From Kitasatospora paranensis (lineage in GTDB: Bacteria; Actinomycetota; Actinomycetes; Streptomycetales; Streptomycetaceae), in NCBI RefSeq assembly GCF_039544005.1, contig NZ_BAABKV010000001.1, positions 6,944,001 to 7,008,000 of the forward strand: a DNA stretch of 64,000 bases. The letters run 5' to 3'. How positions within the stretch are numbered: the first letter of the stretch is position 1; each line of letters begins with the position of its first letter. This document shows, one piece after another, positions 43,809 to 52,942 of this stretch. Under the pieces are notes generated by a model. The model saw nothing but the letters and a program-made list of their open reading frames with translations. It did not search any database and had not been told where the DNA came from. Made by a program: the position numbers and the translations under genes.

Positions 43809-44136
43809 GCCGGTCATGCTGGCGGGTGGGCAGGCGGCTCGGCTGCCTGCCCACTCCCCGCTGTCCGGCTCCGGCTCCGGCCCGGCTCTCGGGCGGCCTG
43901 CCGGTTTGGGCGGTCGCAGCCGTCTGCGGTCGCAGCCGTCGGGGGCCGCAGTCGTCGGTGGTCGAGGCCGTCGAGGGTCGAGGCCGTCGAGGGTCGACCG
44001 GAGTCCGGACAGGAGCGGCGGGGTCGCGGCCCGGCTGCGTACGATGCGGGCACCGGCGCCGGCCGGCCGGGGCGGGGAAGGCCGTGCCCGAGCCGGTGGC
44101 GCTGATGGGATCCGCGACTTCGACGGTGGGACCGAC
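43809..44136. other. Intergenic region before aroE with short GTCG-type repeats
   Basis: These 328 bp hold no gene that I can support. They contain two tandem copies of GTCGAGGCCGTCGAGG (43961-43976 and 43977-43992) and, just before, related GGTCGCAGCCGTC copies. I see no clear promoter; the aroE promoter should lie in the last ~130 bp. Confidence 0.5.
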
Positions 44137-44967
44137 ATGACGACACAACACCGCGCGGCCGTGCTCGGTTCGCCGATCGCGCACTCGCTCTCCCCGGCCC
44201 TGCACCGGGCCGGGTACGCCGCGCTCGGCATGGACGAGCGCCGGTACGAGCGGCACGAGGTGGACGAGGCCGGGCTCGCCGGGTTCATCGAAAGGATCGA
44301 TCCCGCCGAGTGGTCCGGGCTTTCGCTCACCATGCCGCTGAAGCGGGCGATCCGGCCGATGCTCGACGAGATCAGCGACACCGCGCTGTCGGTGGACGCG
44401 GTGAACACGGTGGTCTTCCGGCCCGACGGGCACCGCAGCGGCGACAACACCGACATCCCCGGGCTGGTCAACGCCCTGCGCGAACGGGGGATCGAGAAGG
44501 TCGAGACAGCAGCGGTGCTGGGGGCGGGCGCCACCGCCTCGTCGGCGCTGGCGGCCCTCGCCCAGGTGTGCACCGGTGAGGTGACCGTGTACGTCCGCAG
44601 CCCCGAGCGGGCGGCCGAGATGAAGGCCCTGGCCGAACGTCTCGGCCTGCAGCTGCGCACCGGGGCCTGGGAGCGCGGCGCCGAGGCGTTGGAGAGCCGG
44701 CTGACGATCTCCACCACGCCGGTCGGCGCCACCGACGGCTTCGCCACGGGGCTGCCCGCCGAGCCGGGGGCGCTGTTCGACGTGCTCTACCACCCGTGGC
44801 CGACCGCGCTGGCCGCCGCCTGTGCCGCCCGCGGAGCGGTGGTGCTGGGTGGGCTGGACCTGCTGGTGCACCAGGCGGTGCTGCAGTTCGAGGCGTTCAC
44901 CGGGGTCGAGCGGGGCCCGCTGGCGGCGATGCGCGCGGCCGGAGAGGCAGCGCTCGCGGCCGGCTGA
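44137..44967 (+). CDS. aroE: Shikimate dehydrogenase
   Basis: This 276-residue enzyme reduces 3-dehydroshikimate to shikimate with NADPH. It shows LGSPIAHSLSPALHRAGYAA at the substrate site, TMPLKRA with the catalytic lysine (PxK), GDNTDIPG with the Asn/Asp pair, and the Rossmann motif LGAGATASSALAAL. ATG 44137 is the start. It is separated from aroC by 206 bp but belongs to the same pathway group. Confidence 0.93.
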   Translation: MTTQHRAAVLGSPIAHSLSPALHRAGYAALGMDERRYERHEVDEAGLAGFIERIDPAEWSGLSLTMPLKRAIRPMLDEISDTALSVDAVNTVVFRPDGHRSGDNTDIPGLVNALRERGIEKVETAAVLGAGATASSALAALAQVCTGEVTVYVRSPERAAEMKALAERLGLQLRTGAWERGAEALESRLTISTTPVGATDGFATGLPAEPGALFDVLYHPWPTALAAACAARGAVVLGGLDLLVHQAVLQFEAFTGVERGPLAAMRAAGEAALAAG

Positions 44968-45173
44968 GCAGGCTACCCACGGCCCCGCGCGGTAAACCTG
45001 TGAGTGTCCATGCAGGTGTCCGCCACGCGGACCACGCTCCGGAAGCGTCGCGCGGCATGAAAGGATCGGGGTCAGAGTGCGGGTGCCGGGGCCGATGGTC
45101 CGCGGCGGGCCCGCCGGACGAATGCCCCGGACGGTCCGTGCCGCGCGGACCGGCCGCTGACGAAGGAGCTCCG

Positions 45174-46357
45174 TTGGGTAGGTTGCGCTGGCTGACGGCG
45201 GGGAGTCCCACGGCCCCGCACTGGTCGCGACGCTGGAGGGCCTGCCGGCCGGTGTGCCGGTCACCACCGCGATGGTGGCCGACGCGCTGGCCCGCCGCCG
45301 CCTCGGTTACGGCCGTGGTGCCCGGATGAAGTTCGAGCAGGACGAGGTGACCTTCCTCGGCGGTGTCCGGCACGGGCTGTCCCTCGGCTCGCCGATCGCG
45401 GTCATGGTCGGCAACACCGAGTGGCCCAAGTGGGAACAGGTCATGTCGGCCGACCCGGTCGACCCGGAGATCCTCGCCGGGCTGGGCCGCAACGAGCCGC
45501 TGACGCGCCCCCGCCCCGGTCACGCGGACCTGGCCGGCATGCAGAAGTACTCGCTGGACGAGGCCCGGCCGATCCTGGAGCGCGCCTCCGCCCGTGAGAC
45601 GGCCGCCCGGGTCGCGATCGGCACCGTCGCCCGCTCGTACCTGAAGGCGACCTGCGGCATCGAGCTGGTCTCGCACGTCATCGAGCTCGGCGCGGCCAAG
45701 GCCCCGCTCGGCGTGTACCCCGTGCCCGCCGACGAGGCCCGCCTCGACGAGGACCCGGTGCGCTGCCTGGACGCGGACGCCTCCAAGCGGATGATCGCCG
45801 AGATCGACCAGGCCCACAAGGACGGCGACACGCTCGGCGGCGTGGTCGAGGTGCTCGCGTACGGCGTGCCCGTCGGCCTCGGCTCCCACGTGCACTGGGA
45901 CCGCCGCCTGGACGCCCGCCTCGCGGCGGCGCTGATGGGCATCCAGGCGATCAAGGGCGTCGAGGTCGGGGACGGCTTCGAACTGGCCCGGGTGCCGGGT
46001 TCGCAGGCCCACGACGAGATCGTGCCGACCGCCGACGGCGTGAAGCGCACCTCCGGCCGCTCCGGCGGCACCGAGGGCGGCCTGTCCACCGGTGAGCTGC
46101 TGCGGGTGCGGGCCGCGATGAAGCCGATCGCGACCGTGCCGCGCGCCCTGCAGACCCTGGACGTGCGCACCGGCGAGCCGGCCAAGGCGCATCACCAGCG
46201 GTCCGACGTCTGCGCCGTGCCGGCCGCCGGCATCGTCGCCGAGGCGATGGTCGCGCTGGTGCTGGCGGACGCGGTGGCGGAGAAGTTCGGCGGCGACAAC
46301 GTCTCCGAGACCCGCCGCAACGTGCAGTCGTACCTCGACCACCTGATCGTCCGATGA
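45174..46357 (+). CDS. aroC: Chorismate synthase (apparent frameshift near the start)
   Basis: This FMN-dependent enzyme converts EPSP to chorismate. The frame from ATG/GTG around 45254 lacks about 27 conserved residues. Those are present upstream in another frame from TTG 45174 (RLRWLTAG). One G added to GGGG at 45200-45203 gives the family signature RLRWLTAGESHGPALVATLEG. RRLGYGRGARMKFEQD, GGTEGGLSTG and RSDVCAVPAAG are present further on. AAGGAG precedes the TTG. The stop overlaps aroK (ATGA). Confidence 0.94.
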
Positions 46358-46868
46358 CCGCACCGGTCGTCGTGCTGGTCGGGCCGCCCGGGTCCGGCAA
46401 GTCCACGGTCGGCCGGCTGGTCGCCGAGCGGCTCGGCGTGGCCTTCCGGGACACCGACGCCGACATCGAGGAACTGGCCGGCAAGCCGATCCCGGAGATC
46501 TTCATCGACGAGGGCGAGCCGCACTTCCGCGACCTGGAGGTGCGGGCCGTCCGCGCGGCCGCCGAGGAGCACACCGGTGTGCTGGCCCTCGGCGGCGGCG
46601 CCGTCATGGCGGGCGCCACCCGGGAGGCGCTGGCACCCCTGCCGGTGGTGTTCCTGGAGGTCCCGCTCGCCGACGCCGTGAAGCGGGTCGGCCTGGACGC
46701 CCCCGGCCGCTCCTCGCGGTCAACCCGCGGGCGCGCTGGCGTGAGCTCATGGACGCCCGCCGGCCCCTCTACCTGGAGGTCGCCAACGCCGTGGTCGACA
46801 CCCAGGGCCGCACCCCGGAGCAGGTCGCGGACGCCGTACTGGAAGCACTGGAGCTGAAGCAGGCATGA
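46354..46868 (+). CDS. aroK: Shikimate kinase (apparent frameshift)
   Basis: This 171-residue kinase phosphorylates shikimate. Walker A is VGPPGSGKSTVGRL; the shikimate-site DTDADIEE and the GGGAVMAG loop follow. As read, the frame goes wrong after VGLDAP. Adding a C to the C5 run at 46700-46704 gives DAPRPLLAVNPRARWRELMD, the lid region expected, and the stop at 46866-46868 then overlaps the aroB ATG. The overlap on both sides supports the correction. Confidence 0.94.
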
Positions 46869-47956
46869 CCACCGACACCGTCACCATCCACGTCGGCGGC
46901 AGCGCCGGCCACGACCCGTACGACGTGCTGGTCGGGCACCAGCTGCTCGGCGAACTCGCGCCGCTCATCGGCAGCAGGGCCAAGCGGGTCGCGATCATCC
47001 ACCCCGAGGCGCTGGCCGCCACCGGCGACGCCGTCCGCGAGGACCTCGCCGCCGAGGGGTACGAGGCGATCGCCCTCCAGGTGCCCAACGCGGAGGAGGC
47101 GAAGAGCGCCGAGGTCGCCGCCTACTGCTGGTCCGTGCTCGGACAGACCGGCTTCACCCGCAGCGATGTCATCGTCGGCCTCGGCGGCGGCGCCGCCACC
47201 GACCTGGCCGGTTTCGTTGCCGCCACCTGGCTGCGCGGGGTGCGCTGGATCTCGATGCCGACCACGCTGCTGGGCATGGTCGACGCGGCCGTCGGCGGCA
47301 AGACCGGCATCAACATCGCCGAGGGCAAGAACATGGTCGGCGCCTTCCACCCGCCGGCCGGCGTGCTCGCCGACCTTGCCACCCTGGAGACTCTGCCCAA
47401 GCACGACTACGTGTCCGGCCTCGCCGAGGTGATCAAGGCCGGCTTCATCGCCGACCCGGTCATCCTCGACCTGGTCGAGGCCGATCCGCAGGGCGCCACC
47501 ACCCCGGCCGGCCCGCACACCGTCGAACTGATCCAGCGGGCGATCCAGGTCAAGGCCGACGTCGTCTCCGGTGACCTCAAGGAGGCCGGCCGCCGCGAGA
47601 TCCTCAACTACGGGCACACCCTCGGCCACGCCATCGAGCGCAACGAGCGCTACAAGTGGCGCCACGGCGCGGCGATCTCGATCGGCATGGTGTTCGCCGC
47701 GGAACTCGGCCGGCTCGCGGGGCGGTTGGACGACGCGACGGCCGACCGCCACCGCGCGGTGCTCGCCTCGGTCGGCCTGCCGCTGACCTACCGGGCCGAC
47801 GCCTGGCCGAAGCTGCTCGACGCGATGAAGATCGACAAGAAGTCCCGCGGTGACCTGCTGCGCTTCGTCGTGCTGGACGGCCTCGCCAAGACCTCCATCC
47901 TGGAGGGCCCGGACCCGTCCCTGCTGGTGGCCGCCTACGCGGAGGTGTCCGGATGA
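46865..47956 (+). CDS. aroB: 3-dehydroquinate synthase
   Basis: This 363-residue NAD- and zinc-dependent enzyme makes 3-dehydroquinate from DAHP. NAD-binding GLGGGAATDLAGFVAATW, TTLLGMVDAAVGGKTGIN, and the metal ligands in SGLAEVIKAG and NYGHTLGHAIE are all present. The frame is intact and overlaps both neighbours by 4 nt. Confidence 0.96.
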   Translation: MTTDTVTIHVGGSAGHDPYDVLVGHQLLGELAPLIGSRAKRVAIIHPEALAATGDAVREDLAAEGYEAIALQVPNAEEAKSAEVAAYCWSVLGQTGFTRSDVIVGLGGGAATDLAGFVAATWLRGVRWISMPTTLLGMVDAAVGGKTGINIAEGKNMVGAFHPPAGVLADLATLETLPKHDYVSGLAEVIKAGFIADPVILDLVEADPQGATTPAGPHTVELIQRAIQVKADVVSGDLKEAGRREILNYGHTLGHAIERNERYKWRHGAAISIGMVFAAELGRLAGRLDDATADRHRAVLASVGLPLTYRADAWPKLLDAMKIDKKSRGDLLRFVVLDGLAKTSILEGPDPSLLVAAYAEVSG

Positions 47957-48396
47957 CCACCCGGGTGCTCGTCCTGAACGGCCCCAACCTCGGCCGCCTC
48001 GGCAGCCGAGAGCCGGACGTCTACGGGGCCACCTCCTACACCGGCCTGGTCGAGCGGTGCACCGCCCTGGGCGCCGAGCTCGGCCTCGCCGTGGAAGTCC
48101 GGGAGACCAACTCCGAACTCCAGATGGTCGAGTGGCTGCACGCGGCGGCCGACGAGAAGACGCCGATCGTCCTCAACCCGGGCGCCTTCACGCACTATTC
48201 GTACGCGATGCGGGACGCTGCGGCCCAACGGACCGCCCCTCTGATCGAGGTGCACATCTCCAACCCGTACGCCCGCGAGACGTTTCGCCACAACTCGGTG
48301 ATCGCCGCGATCGCCTCCGGGACGATCGCCGGGTTCGGCATCGGCTCCTACGAACTGGCGCTGCGCGCCCTCGCGGAGCAGCTCACCACGCGCTGA
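47953..48396 (+). CDS. aroQ: Type II 3-dehydroquinate dehydratase
   Basis: This 147-residue dodecameric enzyme dehydrates 3-dehydroquinate. The catalytic Tyr24 and Arg19 lie in LGSREPDVYG. NPGAFTHYSYAMRDA and EVHISNPYARETFRHNS (with the catalytic His at about 102) are typical. It ends the aroC-aroK-aroB-aroQ operon, followed by a terminator. Type II enzymes with aroB are usual in actinomycetes. Confidence 0.96.
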   Translation: MTTRVLVLNGPNLGRLGSREPDVYGATSYTGLVERCTALGAELGLAVEVRETNSELQMVEWLHAAADEKTPIVLNPGAFTHYSYAMRDAAAQRTAPLIEVHISNPYARETFRHNSVIAAIASGTIAGFGIGSYELALRALAEQLTTR

Positions 48397-48428
48397 CATG
48401 GGCGTCCGTGCGTGACGCATGATCACTT

Positions 48429-48463
48429 CGGCCCGGTGGCGGACTGTGCCCGCCACCGGGCCG
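48429..48463 (+). terminator. Terminator after aroQ
   Basis: A 13-bp perfect stem (48429-48441 with 48451-48463) with a 9-nt loop follows the end of the aro operon. Confidence 0.7.
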
Positions 48464-48492
48464 CCGTGTAGTGTCCCGCTCGGGAGGTGACG

Positions 48493-49432
48493 ATGTCGCA
48501 GTACACCGGGGGAGCGGCGATGCCGCCGCGACCTACCGCACCGCCGTACCCGGCCCGGCCCGCAGGGATGCCGCAACCCGCCGCGCCCCGGCCCCCGGCC
48601 GCTCCGTCCTCGGCAGTCCCGGCGTCCGGAGTCCCTGCGGCGGGCGTGCCCGGGGCCGGAGTCCCCATGTCTGGAGTCCCGGCGTCGGGAGGTTCCTCGC
48701 AGGGTGTGCCGGCGTCGGGTGCCCCTTCGCCGGGTGCCATGCCCCCTACCCGCAGCAGCCGGCCCGGCGAGCACAGCCGGCGCCCGCCATGGCCGTGCCA
48801 CCCGGCGCCACCGGACACTTCGTCCTTCCGGCGGGAGCACCGGTGCAACTACCGACGCACCCCCGCAGCAGCATCTGCCCACCGGACCGATAGCCGTCCT
48901 GTTGATCGGACCTGCCGGCGCGGGAAAGACCACCGTGGCCCGCCATTGGGCGGAGCGGCGGCAGACGCCGACCGCGCACATCAGCCTCGACGATGTCCGC
49001 GAGTGGGTGCAGTCCGGTTTCGCCAACCCGCAGTCCGGCTGGAACAACGCGTCCGAAGCGCAGTACCGGCTGGCCCGCCGGACCTGCGGATTCGCCTGCC
49101 GCAACTACCTCGCCAACGGCATATCCTGCATCATCGACGACGCCGTCTTCCCCGACCGTCCTGCGATCGGCCTCGGCGGCTGGAAGCGCCACATCGGACC
49201 GGGCATGATCCCTGTGGTGCTGCTTCCCGGGCTCGACTCCGTCCTTGCGCGCAACGCCCGCCGTCAGGGCAATCGACGCCTCAGCGATGAGGAGGTCGCC
49301 CGCATTCACGGGCGGATGGCGGGCTGGCGGACCTCCGGCCTCCCGATCATCGACAACTCGCAGCTGGACGTCGCCGCGACTGCCGCGGCCCTCGACCACG
49401 CCATCGTCTCCAGGCTGATGGGGCGGCAGTGA
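48493..49432 (+). CDS. P-loop kinase-like ATPase with Pro/Gly-rich N-terminal tail (two apparent frameshifts)
   Basis: The C-terminal ~190 residues form a small P-loop protein resembling zeta-toxin/phosphotransferase AAA families: Walker A LIGPAGAGKTTVARHW, HISLDDVREWV, IIDDAVFPDRP, and a lid-like RQGNRRLSDEEVARIHGRM. The first ~120 residues are disordered, rich in Pro, Ala, Gly and Val (SGVPA repeats). Three frames must be joined: one C added at 48742-48746 and one base at about 48846-48855. A similar protein usually follows aroQ in streptomycetes, to my recollection. The substrate is unknown. ATG 48493 or GTG 48487 starts it. Confidence 0.72.
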
Positions 49433-49606
49433 CCCGTAGCAGGTGACGGGTGCGTGGGTGCAGGGACGTGGGTGAGAGCCAATGGGTGCGGGGCAGTGGG
49501 TGTCCGTGGACGAGTGCACGGGTGGGCCGCCGAGCCCACGGGCGGGCGAGGACGGAGGCCCGGGTGGGCCTCGGGCGCTGCGGGGTCGGCAGGTGCTTCA
49601 GGTGCT

Positions 49607-50428
49607 TCAGGCGGCCGCGGCGCGTAGACCGAGGCCGACGAGTATCAGGCCCGTGAACCGTTGGAGAGCGGTGCGCATGCGGGTGGCTCGCAGTGCGCGG
49701 GCCGCCGGGCCGAGGAGCATGGTCCAACCGATCAGCCAGCCGCTGACCAGCAGCGCATGGGCACAGGCCAGGACGGCGATCTGCGGGACGACCGTGCGAT
49801 GCGGATCGACGAATTGCGGAAGGAGCGTCAGGTAGATCGAGGCCGCCTTGGGGTTCAGGACGTTGCCGAGCAGGGCCTGAACGTAGGCACTGCGCCCGCC
49901 CCACCGGAACCTGGCAGGGGAACTCTGGGCTGAGGCGATGCCCCGTGACGCCGTCCAGGCTGATGTGGTGCCGCCCGATTCGCTCCTGCCTGATGCGGTC
50001 GCGGTCCTGCCTGGTGCGGTCTTGCCTGATGCGGTCGCGGTCCTGCCTGGTGCGGTCTTGCCTGATGCCGTCCTGCTCCGCCCGGACCTGAGGCACCACA
50101 GGCCCAGGCCGACGAGGTACAGCGCACCCGCCAGTCTCACGGCGGTGAACGCCTGGGCCGAATGCATGACGACCGCCGAGAGCCCGGCCATGGCGAGCGT
50201 GGCGTGCACGGCGAGCCCGCTCACCGTGCCCAGAACCACGCCTGCCGCACGGCGCCGCCCACCCGCGGAGACGTGACGGACCAGCAGGGCCAGGCTGGCG
50301 CCAGGGGTGGCGATCAGCGGGAGGACCGCGATCAGGAAACCGGCCACAGCACCGACGCTGTCGTGCGCGATGCTTCCTGCTGCCTCCGCAGCTTCCTGCG
50401 CGACTGTCCCCCGATCACGGAACCACAC
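49607..50428 (-). CDS. LysE/RhtB-family exporter
   Basis: This membrane protein has the LysE-family plan: LIAVLPLIATPGASLALL at the N-terminus, GTVSGLAVHATLAMAGLS, a long cytoplasmic loop, and NPKAASIYLTLLPQF. Such proteins export amino acids or similar compounds. The central loop is unusually long because of a duplicated 36-bp repeat that encodes GKTAPGRTATAS. As given, the start GTG overlaps the upstream phosphoesterase gene; GTG 50347 may be the real start, putting the first membrane helix at the N-terminus. Confidence 0.8.
   Translation of the reverse strand: MWFRDRGTVAQEAAEAAGSIAHDSVGAVAGFLIAVLPLIATPGASLALLVRHVSAGGRRRAAGVVLGTVSGLAVHATLAMAGLSAVVMHSAQAFTAVRLAGALYLVGLGLWCLRSGRSRTASGKTAPGRTATASGKTAPGRTATASGRSESGGTTSAWTASRGIASAQSSPARFRWGGRSAYVQALLGNVLNPKAASIYLTLLPQFVDPHRTVVPQIAVLACAHALLVSGWLIGWTMLLGPAARALRATRMRTALQRFTGLILVGLGLRAAAA
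49991..50062. repeat. Two perfect 36-bp tandem repeats
   Basis: 49991-50026 and 50027-50062 are identical, with internal 15-21-nt sub-repeats and a partial third copy. The repeat is in frame inside the LysE-family gene and lengthens a cytoplasmic loop. Confidence 0.85.
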
Positions 50429-51152
50429 GGAAGTGGGTGGTGATCGCCGTGCCGTCGACCACGTGGAAGGCGAGGCCGGGCGGCTGAGTGCGGTCGATCA
50501 GCTCCGGCCCCTGCCAGGGCAGCTGGAGAGTCCAGGTGGTGGCCGGAGAGATGATCAGCGGGCGCCCGGCGAAGACGGAGGCGCCGGCGGTGTGTGCGTG
50601 CCCGGTGAGGACAGCGATCACCTCGGGATGGTCGCCCAGCAGGACGGTGAGGGCATCGGGCTGCTGCAGGCGGCTGGCATCGGGCAGGGGATGGTGCACG
50701 GCGACCGGCGGCTGATGGAAGGCGATCAGTGCTGAGGTGCCCGTGGGCAGGGCCTTCAGGTTCGCGTCGATCCATCCCAGGGTCTCGTCGTCGAGCAGGC
50801 CCTCGTCGTGCCCGGGAATGGTCGAGTCGCACATCAGGACAGCGAGCCCGTCGAGCAGGTGCAGCCGGTTGACCGGTCCGTCGGCGGGCTCCTCACCGAG
50901 CAGCGCCTTGCGGTAGGTGGCCCTGACGTCGTGGTTGCCGGGGCAGGTCAGAACGGGGAAGGGAGCTGCCAGGAGTCGGGCGGCTTCCTCGTACTCGGCG
51001 ATCTCACCATGGTCGGCGATGTCACCGGTGACCAGCAGGGCGTCGACCGGGGTGGTGAGTGACTCCAGGTAGGCCATGACGCGCGCGGCGCGTTCCGCGG
51101 TACGCCGGGTGCCGTCGAGGTGGAGATCACTGATCTGGGCGAGCAGGGGCAT
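50415..51152 (-). CDS. Calcineurin-like metallophosphoesterase (CpdA type)
   Basis: This 245-residue phosphodiesterase has all metal-binding motifs: ISDLHLDG (DxH), VTGDIADHGE (GDxxxxG), CPGNHDVR (GNHD), AFHQPP and GHAHTAG (GHxH). It resembles cyclic nucleotide phosphodiesterases of the CpdA type; the substrate is not proven. It is upstream of the LysE gene on the same strand and divergent from the CGNR gene. Confidence 0.9.
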   Translation of the reverse strand: MPLLAQISDLHLDGTRRTAERAARVMAYLESLTTPVDALLVTGDIADHGEIAEYEEAARLLAAPFPVLTCPGNHDVRATYRKALLGEEPADGPVNRLHLLDGLAVLMCDSTIPGHDEGLLDDETLGWIDANLKALPTGTSALIAFHQPPVAVHHPLPDASRLQQPDALTVLLGDHPEVIAVLTGHAHTAGASVFAGRPLIISPATTWTLQLPWQGPELIDRTQPPGLAFHVVDGTAITTHFRVVP

Positions 51153-51457
51153 GACGAAGGTCTCCTAATGGATGTAACCGGTTTTGACGTTAGAACGGTA
51201 GACTGTCCGACGCCGGGTGATCAAGGGCCTTGTCGGCGTTGGCGGTCGGAGGTCGGCAGGTACGAAGGCCGATGATTCGGGGCACCGCAGCTCAGTGGCG
51301 CCGTTGGGAGATGTCTGCCAGGTCGTCGTTCGTCTGGTCGGCGGCGGGGTGTGTGCGGTGGCTGGGCACGCAGCCGCGGACGGCATGAGCTGGAAGCGGC
51401 ACGGATTGGAAGCGGGATGGACTGGAACACGTTGGGGCAAGGAGTAGGCGGAGCGGC
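51153..51457. promoter_or_regulatory. Divergent intergenic region with possible operator
   Basis: These 305 bp separate the phosphoesterase from the CGNR regulator. A palindrome AACCGGTT (51176-51183) and a related inverted half AACGGT (51194-51199) lie close to the phosphoesterase start, a plausible operator for the CGNR protein or another regulator. TTGACG at 51184 looks like a -35 box but no -10 box sits at proper distance. Nothing else is visible. Confidence 0.3.
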
Positions 51458-52099
51458 ATGATGGAGTTCCTGGCCTTGGAGTTCGCCGGCACGGTTCGCC
51501 ATGACGGGCACGGCGGTGTGGCGGATGATCTGACGACCTCGCAGCAGTTGACCGAGTGGATTCGGGATCATGCCGAGGAGCTCGCCGTCCGCGGATACAT
51601 TGCGGACGCTGGCGCTCTCGCGGAGGTGCGTGCGCTGCGCGCGGCTGTGCGCGCACTCCTCGCCCGTGCCGTCCGGCCGGGCCCGGCCAGCCCGGCCGAC
51701 GCCCATCGGCTGCTCCCGGATGACCAGGCGCTGGACCGACTCAACCGGGCCGCCACGGCACATCCGGTCGCCCTGCACCTCGACTGGGCGGCGGGTGAGG
51801 ACCCGGGCCTGCAGCTCCTCGGGCCGGATCCCGGCGAGCTCACCCGGATCCTTGCCGCGCTGGCCCGTGCCACGGCCGAATTCCTGGCCGGCCCCTACCG
51901 CGTCCAGCTTCGCGCCTGTACCGCGCCGAGATGCGTCCGGTACTTCGTGAAGGCGCACGGCCGGCAGGAGTATTGCAAGCCGTCGTGTAGCAATCGTGCG
52001 CGGGTGGCCCGTCACTATGAGCGGAATCGGCCCGGCGCCACGGGTGTCACTGCGCACTGGGATGATGGACGGGCCGCAACGGACCTGCCGAGGAGCTGA
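51458..52099 (+). CDS. CGNR zinc-finger regulator (ABATE domain)
   Basis: This protein of about 213 residues has an N-terminal ABATE domain (LALEFAGTVR...) and a C-terminal CGNR zinc finger: CTAPRCVRYFVKAHGRQEYC followed by KPSCSNRARVARHYER, with four cysteines in CxxxxC...CxxxC spacing. These are thought to be stress- or ligand-sensing transcription regulators. It is 5 nt before the DNA glycosylase gene, so they form one unit. Confidence 0.9.
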   Translation: MMEFLALEFAGTVRHDGHGGVADDLTTSQQLTEWIRDHAEELAVRGYIADAGALAEVRALRAAVRALLARAVRPGPASPADAHRLLPDDQALDRLNRAATAHPVALHLDWAAGEDPGLQLLGPDPGELTRILAALARATAEFLAGPYRVQLRACTAPRCVRYFVKAHGRQEYCKPSCSNRARVARHYERNRPGATGVTAHWDDGRAATDLPRS

Positions 52100-52104
52100 C
52101 GCCC

Positions 52105-52911
52105 GTGCCCGAGGGTCACATCATTCACCGCCTTGCCGGCGAGAACCATCGTGCCTTCGCTGACCGTCCCGTCCGGGTCTCCAGCCCGCAGGGCCGGTTC
52201 GCCGAAGGCGCTGTGTTGCTCGACGGCCGCGCATTGGACGAGGCTGAGGCCCACGGCAAGCACCTCTTCCTGGGCTTCGGCGATGACTGGGTGCACATCC
52301 ACCTCGGCCTGTACGGCGGCTTCACCTTCGGCACCGGCCAGGCTCCGGACCCGGTAGGCCTCGTCCGGCTCCGGATGGCCAATGACGACGGGTATGCGGA
52401 TCTACGTGGCCCCAACACGTGTGAGCTCATCGGACCTGGCGAGAAGAAGTCCGTGCACGCCCGGCTCGGCCCGGATCCGCTGCGGGCCGATGCCGACCCC
52501 GAGGCGGCCTGGCGGCGGATCTCGCGCAGTTCCATCACCATTGCGGCGCTGCTGATGGACCAGAAGGTGCTGGCCGGCGTTGGCAACGTCTACCGCGCCG
52601 AAGTGCTGTTCAGACTCGGGATCAGCCCGCACCGCCTGGGCCGGAATCTCTGGCGCGTCGAGTGGGACGCGATCTGGGCGGACTTGGTGGCCCTGATGTA
52701 CGACGGTGCTGGAGCGGGACGGATCGACACCGTCCGCCCCGAGCACACCCCCGAGGCGATGGGTCGTCCGCCACGGGTGGATGACCATGGCGGCGAGGTG
52801 TACGTCTACCGGCGTTCGAACATGCCCTGCCTGGTTTGTCGGACCCCCGTACGCACCGAGTCCCATGCTGGGCGGAACCTCTTCTGGTGCCCGTCCTGCC
52901 AGCGGCAGTGA
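52105..52911 (+). CDS. nei: Fpg/Nei-family DNA glycosylase/AP lyase
   Basis: This 268-residue base-excision repair enzyme removes oxidised bases and cuts the abasic site. The N-terminus MPEGHIIHRLA supplies the catalytic Pro and Glu. The H2TH region contains QKVLAGVGNVYRAEVLF, and the C-terminal zinc finger is CLVC...CPSC. The MPEGH start fits the actinobacterial Nei group. It is translated with the CGNR regulator gene. Confidence 0.92.
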   Translation: MPEGHIIHRLAGENHRAFADRPVRVSSPQGRFAEGAVLLDGRALDEAEAHGKHLFLGFGDDWVHIHLGLYGGFTFGTGQAPDPVGLVRLRMANDDGYADLRGPNTCELIGPGEKKSVHARLGPDPLRADADPEAAWRRISRSSITIAALLMDQKVLAGVGNVYRAEVLFRLGISPHRLGRNLWRVEWDAIWADLVALMYDGAGAGRIDTVRPEHTPEAMGRPPRVDDHGGEVYVYRRSNMPCLVCRTPVRTESHAGRNLFWCPSCQRQ

Positions 52912-52942
52912 TTCCGGCTGGGCAGGCGCCGCGTGTTTCCGG

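Noticed and set aside
49440..49600. G-run-rich stretch after the kinase gene as a regulatory G-quadruplex
   Set aside because: GGG runs occur by chance at this base composition and are unevenly spaced; nothing else supports a role.
51184..51204. TTGACG...TAGACT as a sigma-70 promoter for the CGNR gene
   Set aside because: The spacing between the two boxes is only 9 nt, too short for a functional promoter.
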